15,249 nt of DNA from contig CAMXYS010000026.1 of assembly GCA_947253135.1 (NCBI GenBank), positions 1-15,249 on the forward strand, read 5' to 3'. Below, one piece after another: positions 7,139-13,354 of the stretch (the stretch's first letter is position 1; each line of letters begins with the position of its first letter). Under the pieces are notes generated by a model. It was not told the DNA's origin. It did not search any database and worked only from the letters and a program-made list of their open reading frames with translations. The DNA comes from an uncultured Clostridia bacterium (GTDB lineage: Bacteria; Bacillota; Clostridia; Saccharofermentanales; Fastidiosipilaceae). The translations under genes and the position numbers were made by a program.

Positions 7139-7139
7139 A
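7123..7139 (+). promoter_or_regulatory. Putative CtsR operator of clpPX
   Basis: The 17 bp read GATCAAG-GAT-AGTCAAA. The CtsR consensus is a direct heptad repeat RGTCAAA-NAN-RGTCAAA, so the second heptad is perfect, the spacer has the central A, and the first heptad differs at two positions. The operator overlaps the clpP -35 box, the usual place for CtsR repression in low-GC Gram-positive bacteria. An isolated inverted heptad (TTTGACT) also lies at 7082-7088. No ctsR gene is in the window. Confidence 0.6.
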
Positions 7140-7187
7140 GTGAAGTTTTCGTAAAATTTATACATAAAGCAAAAACGTCTCTTTCAC

Positions 7188-7226
7188 AAAACACCCGAAA
7201 GCGATCAATGAGCTTCCGGGTGTTTT
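7188..7226 (-). terminator. Terminator after tig
   Basis: A 10-bp stem (AAAACACCCG at 7188-7197 with CGGGTGTTTT at 7217-7226), extended by 4 further pairs across one mismatch (7199-7202 with 7212-7215), lies 34 bp after the tig stop. The T-run on either side is only four bases plus scattered T, so it is a moderate terminator that may allow some readthrough from tig into clpP. Confidence 0.75.
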
Positions 7227-7259
7227 AACTTACCTTAAATGCTGCAAGCTATTTTGCAG

Positions 7260-8597
7260 TTAGGCCTCGTCTGCATCCGTCTGGTCTGCTGTCTCCTCCG
7301 TGGCGCTGACCGGAACTGCTACAGCCTGCTCCCGCACTAAATCAATTGCCTTTTTAAATTTAATATCATTGTCGAACATGGCCGTGCTGTCACCGAAAAT
7401 CTCTTTGACTTTATCCACTTCCATCTGATAGCGATCTGCCAGTTCCTGCAGTTCTTTTTCCTGCTCTTCCGGAGTCACTTCAATCGCTTCAGCAGCCACA
7501 ATAGCCTCTAAGACTAAGCTGGTGCGGACACGATTTTCGGCGTCTTTGGCCAAGCCGGAGCGGAACTCTTCCATATTTTGACCCAAGAAGCCCAGGTACT
7601 GGTCCAGACTGATACCCATGCCCTGCATCTGTTCTTCTTGTTGGCGGACCATGGCATCGATTTCATTTTCGACCATGACTTCCGGCAGATCGATCTCAGC
7701 ATTGTCAACGGCCGCCCGCAGAGCATTGTTTTCAAAAGTGGACTCGGCCGCCTTCTCCGCACTCTCCAGTTTAGCCTGGCGGAGATCTTCTTTATATTCA
7801 GCTAAGGTGTCAAATTCACTGACATCCTTGGCAAATTCATCGTCCAGCTCCGGGACTTCCTTCACTTTAATTGAGTTCAGGCGAACTTTAAAGACAACCG
7901 GTTGACCAGCCAGGTCAGCATCATGGTATTTTTCCGGGAAGGTCAACGGGACATCAAATTCATCACCGGGGTTGTGCCCGATAATAGCATCTTCAAAACC
8001 CGGAATAAAGGAGTCGGAGCCGATCTCTAAGTCATGGTCATCGGCTTTGCCGCCTGCAAAAGCGACCCCATCCTTGAAGCCCTCATAATTAATGTTTGCG
8101 GTGTCACCTGCTTCAACAGCCCTGTCATCTACCGGTACCAGGCGAGCATTGCGCTCTTGAATGCGCTTCAACTCGTTATCCACATCCTCATCTGTCACCG
8201 TTGCTTCAGGTTTTTCCGCCTCAACGCCTTTATACTGTCCCAGCTGGACATCCGGCTTAACAGTAACGGTAACGGTTGCTTTTAAGCCCTTTTCCGAACC
8301 GATTTCCTGAATATCTAAAGAGGGCTGAGACACCGGCTCAATACCGTGTTCCTTGACGGCTTCTTGGTAGGCCGGGTTTAATGAATCGTCAATGGCATCC
8401 TCATACAGGACAGCCTCACCGTAATAACGCTTAACCATACCCAGCGGGGCTTTCCCTTTCCGGAAGCCGGGGATATTGAAACGCTTGGCATTGCGGCGAT
8501 AGGCCCGATTGACCGCCTGGTTGAAATCCTCAGCGGGTATTTCAATCGTCAAGGTGACGACATTGCTCTCTTTTTTCTCAATTTGCGATGCTGCCAT
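7260..8597 (-). CDS. tig: Trigger factor (ribosome-associated chaperone and prolyl isomerase)
   Basis: Trigger factor binds at the ribosomal exit tunnel and folds nascent chains. The start is the ATG at 8595-8597, with AGGAGGAG 5 nt upstream; the open frame continues 14 codons further upstream but has no ribosome site there. The 445-residue length is normal. The N-terminal domain carries the ribosome-docking signature NIPGFRKGKAP (41-51). The FKBP-type isomerase domain lies at about 160-250, with GDTANINYEGFKDGVAFAGG and FIPGFEDAIIGHNPGDE. The C-terminal part is the helical arm domain. The tail is acidic and rich in T and D, as is common in the family. The gene has its own promoter and terminator, upstream of clpPX on the same strand, the order commonly seen across bacteria. 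Confidence 0.97.
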   Translation of the reverse strand: MAASQIEKKESNVVTLTIEIPAEDFNQAVNRAYRRNAKRFNIPGFRKGKAPLGMVKRYYGEAVLYEDAIDDSLNPAYQEAVKEHGIEPVSQPSLDIQEIGSEKGLKATVTVTVKPDVQLGQYKGVEAEKPEATVTDEDVDNELKRIQERNARLVPVDDRAVEAGDTANINYEGFKDGVAFAGGKADDHDLEIGSDSFIPGFEDAIIGHNPGDEFDVPLTFPEKYHDADLAGQPVVFKVRLNSIKVKEVPELDDEFAKDVSEFDTLAEYKEDLRQAKLESAEKAAESTFENNALRAAVDNAEIDLPEVMVENEIDAMVRQQEEQMQGMGISLDQYLGFLGQNMEEFRSGLAKDAENRVRTSLVLEAIVAAEAIEVTPEEQEKELQELADRYQMEVDKVKEIFGDSTAMFDNDIKFKKAIDLVREQAVAVPVSATEETADQTDADEA

Positions 8598-8617
8598 ATA
8601 GACTCCTCCTGATAGAC

Positions 8618-8633
8618 TCGGCGGGCCCGCCGA
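8618..8633 (-). repeat. 16-bp perfect GC palindrome in the tig leader
   Basis: TCGGCGGGCCCGCCGA is a perfect palindrome placed between the predicted tig transcription start (about 8670) and its ribosome site (about 8603-8610). It could be a protein-binding site or, in RNA, a short hairpin or dimer interface. A near-identical core occurs at the start of clpX. Confidence 0.65.
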
Positions 8634-8676
8634 CATCAATGCCCTATTCGTCTATTTTTTTCTAAAATGCTAAAAG

Positions 8677-8705
8677 ATTCTATCATACTACCTCCTTAGT
8701 GTAAA
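8677..8705 (-). promoter_or_regulatory. tig promoter
   Basis: TTTACA (8700-8705) and TAGAAT (8677-8682) on the minus strand are exactly 17 bp apart, a strong sigma-A type promoter. The predicted start near 8670 gives a leader of about 73 nt. Its -35 lies 6 bp from that of the divergent rnj leader promoter. Confidence 0.75.
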
Positions 8706-8711
8706 GAATAC

Positions 8712-8740
8712 TTGTCGTTTAATGAAAAATATACTATTAT
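8712..8740 (+). promoter_or_regulatory. Plus-strand promoter of the rnj leader or a small RNA
   Basis: TTGTCG (8712-8717) and TATTAT (8735-8740) are separated by 17 bp. Transcription would start near 8747, about 340 nt before the rnj start codon. It stands back to back with the tig promoter. Confidence 0.55.
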
Positions 8741-8746
8741 AGGCCC

Positions 8747-9086
8747 GATAGATTTGAAATAGACGGCCATGGTCGGTTCTTTCGTTCAGAACCATGCAAA
8801 ACCATGCCCGTTCAATATAGATTGATCGTTACCATTGCTTTTCTCTGCTTCCGGACAACGACCGGATGGAAAATCAGATCGTATCGTCAGACTCTTTTAG
8901 TTCCGCTCATTAAAGCGTTTCGTAGTCGCATCTTCAATTATTGCCGCTCCGCAGCACATTTAATAAGTATGATCAGAAATCTGACAGCCGGCTTGGACTT
9001 TTTTAACATTGCCCTATAGCCGGTGACAGGTTTAACCAGGTCTGAGGACAGCCAAGCGATGGTCACACTATGGAGGTTATAATTTA
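8747..9086 (+). promoter_or_regulatory. Candidate long structured 5' leader of rnj
   Basis: This is the only stretch over 300 bp between two genes in the middle of the window, and no convincing protein frame lies in it. It holds local hairpins: GGTTCT/AGAACC (8775-8780 with 8788-8793, 7-nt loop), TCCGG/CCGGA (8850-8854 with 8862-8866), a possible long-range pair GTCAGA (8886-8891) with TCTGAC (8980-8985), and GTGAC (9023-9027) with GTCAC (9062-9066) just before the ribosome site GGAGG (9072-9076). ACCATG recurs at 8791 and 8800. A second weak promoter (TTGGAC 8993-8998, TATAGC 9015-9020) could give a shorter leader. I recognise no known riboswitch, T-box, SRP RNA, 6S RNA or tmRNA signature. 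Its nature is inferred only from the promoter and position. Confidence 0.35.
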
Positions 9087-11234
9087 ATGACAAAATCAAA
9101 CAAAAAGGGTGGCGAACACTTCGTTCCTCACCGAGTGCACCCACCCAAGCCGGCTGCCAACGCCGGTGGGCAGACCCCTGTCCGCAGCAGCCAAAAAGGC
9201 TTCGGCCGCACCCCTACCGGTTCGGCGGGCAGGCAAGCAAACAGCCGCCGCAACCGCTCCACCGGCAGTGGCAGCAATAAAAATACAAAGTCTAATACAA
9301 ACGGACCTAAAACACGCCAAGGTGGCAGTAACAACAACCGTGTCACTGCGGGCAGAGGCGGCAGGAGTGCGGCCGGAAACAGGGCGCAGGGGCGCGGCCG
9401 GGTCGGACAAGGTCGGTATGGGCAAGGCCAAAGACGTTATAACCACTTGGTCCAACTCAAACGGTCAGACCTCCCCGTTCTGTCACCACAAATGAAACAG
9501 GCCAAGCTTTTGGCCAATGACACTCGCCAAAAAGAACAAGCCATAACTGTTTACACCGGCAAATCCCCCGCCAAAAATACCCTTAAGATTATCCCCCTGG
9601 GTGGCCTGTGTGAAATCGGCAAAAATATGACCGTGATTGAGTACGGCAATGATATGATCATCATCGATGTCGGCGTCGCTTTTCCGGAAAATGATCAACC
9701 CGGTATTGATTCCGTCATCCCCGACATGAGCTATGTGCGCAATAACCGCCACAAATTGCGCGGTATCTTTTTAACCCATGGACACGAAGACCATATCGGC
9801 TCCCTGTCTTGGTTGTTGCGCGACCTCAATTGCCCTGTTTATGGTGGCCGTTTGACGATTGAATTGGTCAGCTACAAATTGGAAGATAAGGGTGTCAAAG
9901 GCCGCGACCGCTTTTTGCATGTCATCGGCGACGGCGAAACTGTTAAAGTCGGTTGTTTTGCAATTGAAAGCATCCATGTCAACCACAGTATTGCCGATGC
10001 CTTTTCCTATGCTATCCACACCCCGGCCGGTGTGTTAATCCACTCGGGTGATTTTAAAATCGACTATACACCCATCCATGGCAAACCAATTGATCTGAGC
10101 CGTTTTGCCAGCCTCGGTGAAGAAGGTGTTTTACTGTTTATGTGTGAGAGCACCAATGCCGACCGGCCCGGTTTTTCCAGCTCGGAGCGCAGTGTCGGCA
10201 CTGCCTTTACCGAGCATTTCAGCAAGGCTCAGGGGCGCATTGTCGTCGCCACCTTCTCTTCTAATATTCACCGCGTGCAGCAAGTCGTTACAGCTGCAGA
10301 ACATGTCAACCGCAAGGTGGCTTTGGTCGGTCGCAGCATGCTGAATGTCTTTAAGGCGGCAAACAACTTAGGTTACATTGACATGAGGCCGGATACGCTG
10401 ATTGATATCACTGAAATCCACCGCTTTCCCCCGGAAAAGTTGGTCATCATCACTACGGGCAGCCAGGGCGAGCCGCTGGCCGGCTTGACTCGGATGGCCT
10501 TTTCAGAGCATCGCTTTGTTGAAATCAATGCCTCCGACACAGTCATTATCTCCGCAACCCCCATTCCCGGCAATGAAAAACCGATTTATAAGGTGATCAA
10601 TGAACTCTACAAATTAGGTGCCAATGTTGTCTATTCAGCCCTGGCTGATATCCACGTTTCAGGCCATGCCTACCGCGATGAGATGAAGATTTTACATCAG
10701 TTGGTGAAGCCCCGCTACTTTGTGCCGATCCACGGTGAATACCGCCACCTCTACTTCCATGCCGGCCTGGCACATGAGATGGGCCAACCTTGGGAAAGCA
10801 TCTTTATTCTGAATAACGGTGATATTCTTGAATTTGAAAAAGGCAAGGCCGCTATTACCGGTTATACAGAGGCACGTGATGTCTTGATTGACGGCTCTCC
10901 CAACAGCTTAATCGACGACCAGATTTTGGACCAAAGACTTACCTTGTCTGATGACGGCGTCATTTCTATCGCCTTTGCCGTCGATATGAAAAAACAGCAA
11001 CTGAGCGGGCAGCCCATCATCCAAAGCCGCGGCTTTATCTACAGAAAAGACAACAAGGCCATGGAGGCGGAAATCAGCAAACGCATTGAGAATTTCGTCA
11101 GCCGGTCCAAGTCTTCTGAACAATCCTTGTCAGCCGCTCTCAGCTCAAACACCTTGCGCAACCAGTTACAAGGCTTACTTTACAGTAGAACTGAACGCCG
11201 GCCCGTCATCCTTTTATCAGTGATCGAAATTTAA
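9087..11234 (+). CDS. rnj: Ribonuclease J with a long basic N-terminal extension
   Basis: RNase J is a metallo-beta-lactamase/beta-CASP ribonuclease with 5'-3' exonuclease and endonuclease activity, central to mRNA decay and rRNA maturation in Bacillota. The core starts at about residue 164: LKIIPLGGLCEIGKNMTVIE, then the zinc site LTHGHEDHIG (HxHxDH at 231-236), VNHSIADAF, HSGDFKID, the beta-CASP stretch with STNADRPGFSSSE, ATFSSNIHRVQQV, TTGSQGEP and the C-terminal HVSGHAYRDE and VPIHGEYRHL. Length is 715 against about 555 for B. subtilis RNase J1. The first 163 residues are low-complexity, rich in G, R, N, S and Q, with no predicted fold, and are likely an RNA-binding tail. GGAGG lies 10 nt before the ATG. 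The gene is alone between a divergent tig and a bidirectional terminator. Confidence 0.97.
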   Translation: MTKSNKKGGEHFVPHRVHPPKPAANAGGQTPVRSSQKGFGRTPTGSAGRQANSRRNRSTGSGSNKNTKSNTNGPKTRQGGSNNNRVTAGRGGRSAAGNRAQGRGRVGQGRYGQGQRRYNHLVQLKRSDLPVLSPQMKQAKLLANDTRQKEQAITVYTGKSPAKNTLKIIPLGGLCEIGKNMTVIEYGNDMIIIDVGVAFPENDQPGIDSVIPDMSYVRNNRHKLRGIFLTHGHEDHIGSLSWLLRDLNCPVYGGRLTIELVSYKLEDKGVKGRDRFLHVIGDGETVKVGCFAIESIHVNHSIADAFSYAIHTPAGVLIHSGDFKIDYTPIHGKPIDLSRFASLGEEGVLLFMCESTNADRPGFSSSERSVGTAFTEHFSKAQGRIVVATFSSNIHRVQQVVTAAEHVNRKVALVGRSMLNVFKAANNLGYIDMRPDTLIDITEIHRFPPEKLVIITTGSQGEPLAGLTRMAFSEHRFVEINASDTVIISATPIPGNEKPIYKVINELYKLGANVVYSALADIHVSGHAYRDEMKILHQLVKPRYFVPIHGEYRHLYFHAGLAHEMGQPWESIFILNNGDILEFEKGKAAITGYTEARDVLIDGSPNSLIDDQILDQRLTLSDDGVISIAFAVDMKKQQLSGQPIIQSRGFIYRKDNKAMEAEISKRIENFVSRSKSSEQSLSAALSSNTLRNQLQGLLYSRTERRPVILLSVIEI

Positions 11235-11279
11235 TTCCTGCTCTGAGGCTAAATTGTAGTTAAACTGTGACAGCCTAAG

Positions 11280-11329
11280 AAAAAAGTCCGACTGCTGGCA
11301 ATCAAGATACCCTGCAGTCGGACTTTTTT
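11280..11329. terminator. Bidirectional terminator between rnj and the dehydrogenase gene
   Basis: A perfect 10-bp stem (GTCCGACTGC at 11286-11295, complement at 11314-11323) with an 18-nt loop is flanked by six A and six T residues, so both strands read stem plus U-tract. It ends rnj from the left and the 3-hydroxyacyl-CoA dehydrogenase-like gene from the right, which stops at 11374. Confidence 0.95.
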
Positions 11330-11373
11330 AACGGTTAAGGTACAACCGGACGGGCCGGCCCTTCTACTTCTCG

Positions 11374-12306
11374 TCAACTAGGCATATTCCACTCTTTAAC
11401 ACCGGCGAAATAGGGCGCCTGCTTGCGGTAACGGTAATCATCCAAGTCCTTACCGGTCCAGTCGTGCAGACCCTTACCTGTCTCCCGTCCGGTCGTGCCT
11501 GCTTCAAAACCCGCCTTGATCAAATCTTGAATTTCAGTTGCATTGCATAAGTCAGGATAGACATTTTCTGCAATCGCACACTCCAAATCATAACCAACGT
11601 CATCGTAGTATTCTAGCAGACCGATTGAAGCATAGCGCATACCCACTGCAAATTTAACAGCCTTGTCGACATCTGCGGCCGTCGTAACACCTTCTTCAAT
11701 CATATAAATCGATTCCCTGAAGAGGGCTTGAGCCAAGCGGTTGACAATAAAGCCGGGTATGCTCTTCTTGAGAACCACCGTCTCCCGTTTCAAGGTATCT
11801 AACAGAGCCCGGGTCCGGCTGACGGTCTCAGCTGAAGTCTCCGGATGCAAGACGACCTCTACCAGAGGTAGCATGTGGGCCGGCTGAAAGGGGTGCGCCA
11901 CCAGCAACTGTTCGGGCCGGCTAGTCAGCTTAGCCAAGATATCTGCACTGATGGAGGAAGTGCAAGAGGCAATAATGGCCGTCTCATCTGCATATTTTTC
12001 AATAGTTTCGTAGACAGTCCGCTTAACGTTATCTGCCTCTGCTACAGCCTCAAAGATGAAGGTGCAACCTTTTAAAGCCGATGGGTCATTAGTGATCGTC
12101 AAAAGCTTTAGGGCAGCCTCTTTATTTTTTTCCTCGGCCAGACCCTCTTTAATTAAGTCATCCCAATTGGTCTCAATGGTCTTGCGGCAGCGCTCGAGAC
12201 CCGCTTCTGAATGGCCGATCACCACAGTTTCAAAGCTGTTTCCAATGGCCAGAGTCGCTTCACAAGCCCCAATGGTACCCGAACCATATACTGCAATTTT
12301 TTCCAT
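11374..12306 (-). CDS. 3-hydroxyacyl-CoA/L-carnitine dehydrogenase-like enzyme
   Basis: The 310-residue protein has the 3-hydroxyacyl-CoA dehydrogenase fold. It has a Rossmann GSGTIG (8-13), the Ser-rich SCTSSIS (114-120), AHPFQPAHMLPLVEVV with the His138-Glu150 catalytic pair, PGFIVNRL with Asn189, and a C-terminal helical domain ending GKGLHDWTGKDLDDYRY. HPFQPAHMLPLVE and the DWTGKD ending are closer to L-carnitine dehydrogenase and L-gulonate dehydrogenase (lambda-crystallin type) than to beta-oxidation enzymes, so a free L-3-hydroxy acid is a likely substrate. The acidic residue expected at the end of beta-2 is Gly31, followed by His-Ser, which may favour NADP. It is the last gene of the permease cluster, with AAGGAG 6 nt before its ATG, 180 bp of hairpin-rich DNA upstream and a strong terminator downstream. 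The substrate is unproven. Confidence 0.85.
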   Translation of the reverse strand: MEKIAVYGSGTIGACEATLAIGNSFETVVIGHSEAGLERCRKTIETNWDDLIKEGLAEEKNKEAALKLLTITNDPSALKGCTFIFEAVAEADNVKRTVYETIEKYADETAIIASCTSSISADILAKLTSRPEQLLVAHPFQPAHMLPLVEVVLHPETSAETVSRTRALLDTLKRETVVLKKSIPGFIVNRLAQALFRESIYMIEEGVTTAADVDKAVKFAVGMRYASIGLLEYYDDVGYDLECAIAENVYPDLCNATEIQDLIKAGFEAGTTGRETGKGLHDWTGKDLDDYRYRKQAPYFAGVKEWNMPS

Positions 12307-12374
12307 AAATTACTCCTTCTCTAGTTTTGAGGTTTAACGACGGGCTGCCCCTATGACAAGCCCCTGCCGGCAAT

Positions 12375-12406
12375 AAGGCCCGGGGTAAACTACCCGCCCG
12401 GGCCTT
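12375..12406. repeat. GC-rich inverted repeat between the dehydrogenase genes
   Basis: AAGGCCCGGG (12375-12384) and CCCGGGCCTT (12397-12406) are perfect 10-bp arms. An alternative inner hairpin GGGTA-aac-TACCC also forms (12383-12395). There is no T-run on the minus strand, so it is not a classic terminator. It may stabilise the upstream mRNA or cause partial termination. Confidence 0.7.
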
Positions 12407-12411
12407 GTCCT

Positions 12412-12438
12412 CAACCGGCAGTACTGTACTGCCGGTTG
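12412..12438. repeat. 27-bp perfect palindrome between the dehydrogenase genes
   Basis: Two perfect 13-bp arms, CAACCGGCAGTAC and its complement, flank a single T. As RNA it folds to a hairpin of at least 10 bp; as DNA it could be an operator. It lies about 50 bp after the SDR gene's stop on the minus strand. A third, weaker hairpin (CAGG 12461-12464 with CCTG 12476-12479) follows the same stop codon more closely. Confidence 0.75.
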
Positions 12439-12486
12439 CTTTAGTCATGTATCAATCAGACAGGCGGGCCCCGGTCCTGCCCTACT

Positions 12487-13254
12487 TTACATCATGTGCA
12501 TGCCGTGGCTGATCATCATACTCTGACCAGTCATAGCACCCGTGTCATTGGCCAGGTACATAACTGTATTGGTGATTTCTTCCATCTTAGTAAATTCACC
12601 ATCAACCGTATCACCAAGCCAAATTGTGCGGATGACCTCTTCTTCTGAAATGCCTTCCTGGGCTGCAATTTCAGGTAGTTGCTTGTCCAGGAAGGGTGTA
12701 CGGACAAAAGTCGGGCAAATCGTGTAGGCGTAGATTTTGTGGGCGGCTCCCTCCTTGGCAATCGCCTTGGCCATGCCCAGATAACCGTGTTTGGCAAAAG
12801 AATAAGGTTGTTTCATGGGACTTCCAATGTAAGAGTGAGTCGAACCGGTAAAGATGATGTGACCGCCCTTGCCTGACTCCTTCATCTTGCGGAAGGCCTC
12901 ACGAGCACAAAGGAAGCCGCCGTCACCGTGAACGGCCATCAACTTTTTCCAATCTTCAAAGGGGTACTCGTCAAAGGGATGAACGATCTGGATGCCGGCG
13001 TTAATATGGCAAACATCAACGCTGCCAAAGGTCTTGACCGCCTCATCAAAGGCGCTGATAACGGAAGCCTCCTCAGTAACGTCAATTTGTACAGCGATGG
13101 CACTGCCACCGTCCTGCTTGATGGCATCAGCCACTGCCTGAGCCTTATCCAAATTTAAGTCGGCTACAACTGCATTATAACCTTCTTTACCAAAGCGCTT
13201 GATGACACCTTCACCAATACCGGAAGCCGATCCTGTTACTAATGCTGTTCTCAT
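12487..13254 (-). CDS. bdhA: D-3-hydroxybutyrate dehydrogenase (SDR family)
   Basis: The enzyme should oxidise D-3-hydroxybutyrate to acetoacetate with NAD. I start it at the ATG at 13252-13254, because AAGGAG lies 8 nt upstream; the GTG three codons earlier overlaps that site. The 255-residue protein has GSASGIG (8-14), Asp32 after beta-2 indicating NAD, NAGI (85-88), Ser138, Tyr151 and Lys155 (YSFAK). The stretch LDKQLPEIAAQEGISEEEVI and the closing ISHGMHMM are strong marks of the 3-hydroxybutyrate dehydrogenase group. The Asn of the SDR tetrad is replaced by His109 (AVHGDGGF), which I recall also in some 3-hydroxybutyrate dehydrogenases. It follows the GntP permease by 100 bp. A GntP permease next to this enzyme also occurs in the B. 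subtilis yxjC-scoAB-yxjF cluster. Activity on another 3-hydroxy acid is possible. Confidence 0.85.
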   Translation of the reverse strand: MRTALVTGSASGIGEGVIKRFGKEGYNAVVADLNLDKAQAVADAIKQDGGSAIAVQIDVTEEASVISAFDEAVKTFGSVDVCHINAGIQIVHPFDEYPFEDWKKLMAVHGDGGFLCAREAFRKMKESGKGGHIIFTGSTHSYIGSPMKQPYSFAKHGYLGMAKAIAKEGAAHKIYAYTICPTFVRTPFLDKQLPEIAAQEGISEEEVIRTIWLGDTVDGEFTKMEEITNTVMYLANDTGAMTGQSMMISHGMHMM

Positions 13255-13276
13255 TATTTTCACTCCTTTTTATCTT

Positions 13277-13299
13277 GGCTGCCAGCCTTACAGGCAGCC
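13277..13299. repeat. Hairpin between the permease and SDR genes
   Basis: GGCTGCC (13277-13283) and GGCAGCC (13293-13299) form a perfect 7-bp stem with a 9-nt loop, about 55 bp after the permease stop and just before the SDR ribosome site. No U-tract follows on the minus strand. A second small repeat, TTCACT-ca-AGTGAA, lies nearby at 13314-13327. Confidence 0.55.
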
Positions 13300-13354
13300 T
13301 TCACAACTAAACTTTTCACTCAAGTGAACCCTGTAGACTCTTCAGTAATTGAGT

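Noticed and set aside
8636..8686. A 16-codon frame on the minus strand with AAGGAGG before its ATG, upstream of tig
   Set aside because: The ATG lies upstream of the predicted tig transcription start and the AAGGAGG is inside the promoter spacer, so the frame would not be on the main transcript; the peptide has no recognisable feature.
8804..9019. A 71-codon plus-strand frame in the tig-rnj gap
   Set aside because: No ribosome site and no family resemblance; the composition looks like translated noncoding sequence.
8747..9086. tmRNA, 6S RNA, SRP RNA, RNase P RNA or T-box in the tig-rnj gap
   Set aside because: None of the conserved motifs I know for these RNAs was found, for example the T-box AGGGTGGNACCGCG or the SRP GGAA/AGCAG loop.
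9109..9495. Several long frames in other phases over the start of rnj
   Set aside because: They are by-products of the GC-rich low-complexity tail of RNase J, which has the ribosome site and runs into a conserved core.
12375..12438. Intergenic hairpins as an insertion-sequence end or integron-type site
   Set aside because: No transposase or integrase frame, no flanking target duplication, and each arm pair is centred locally rather than bounding an element.
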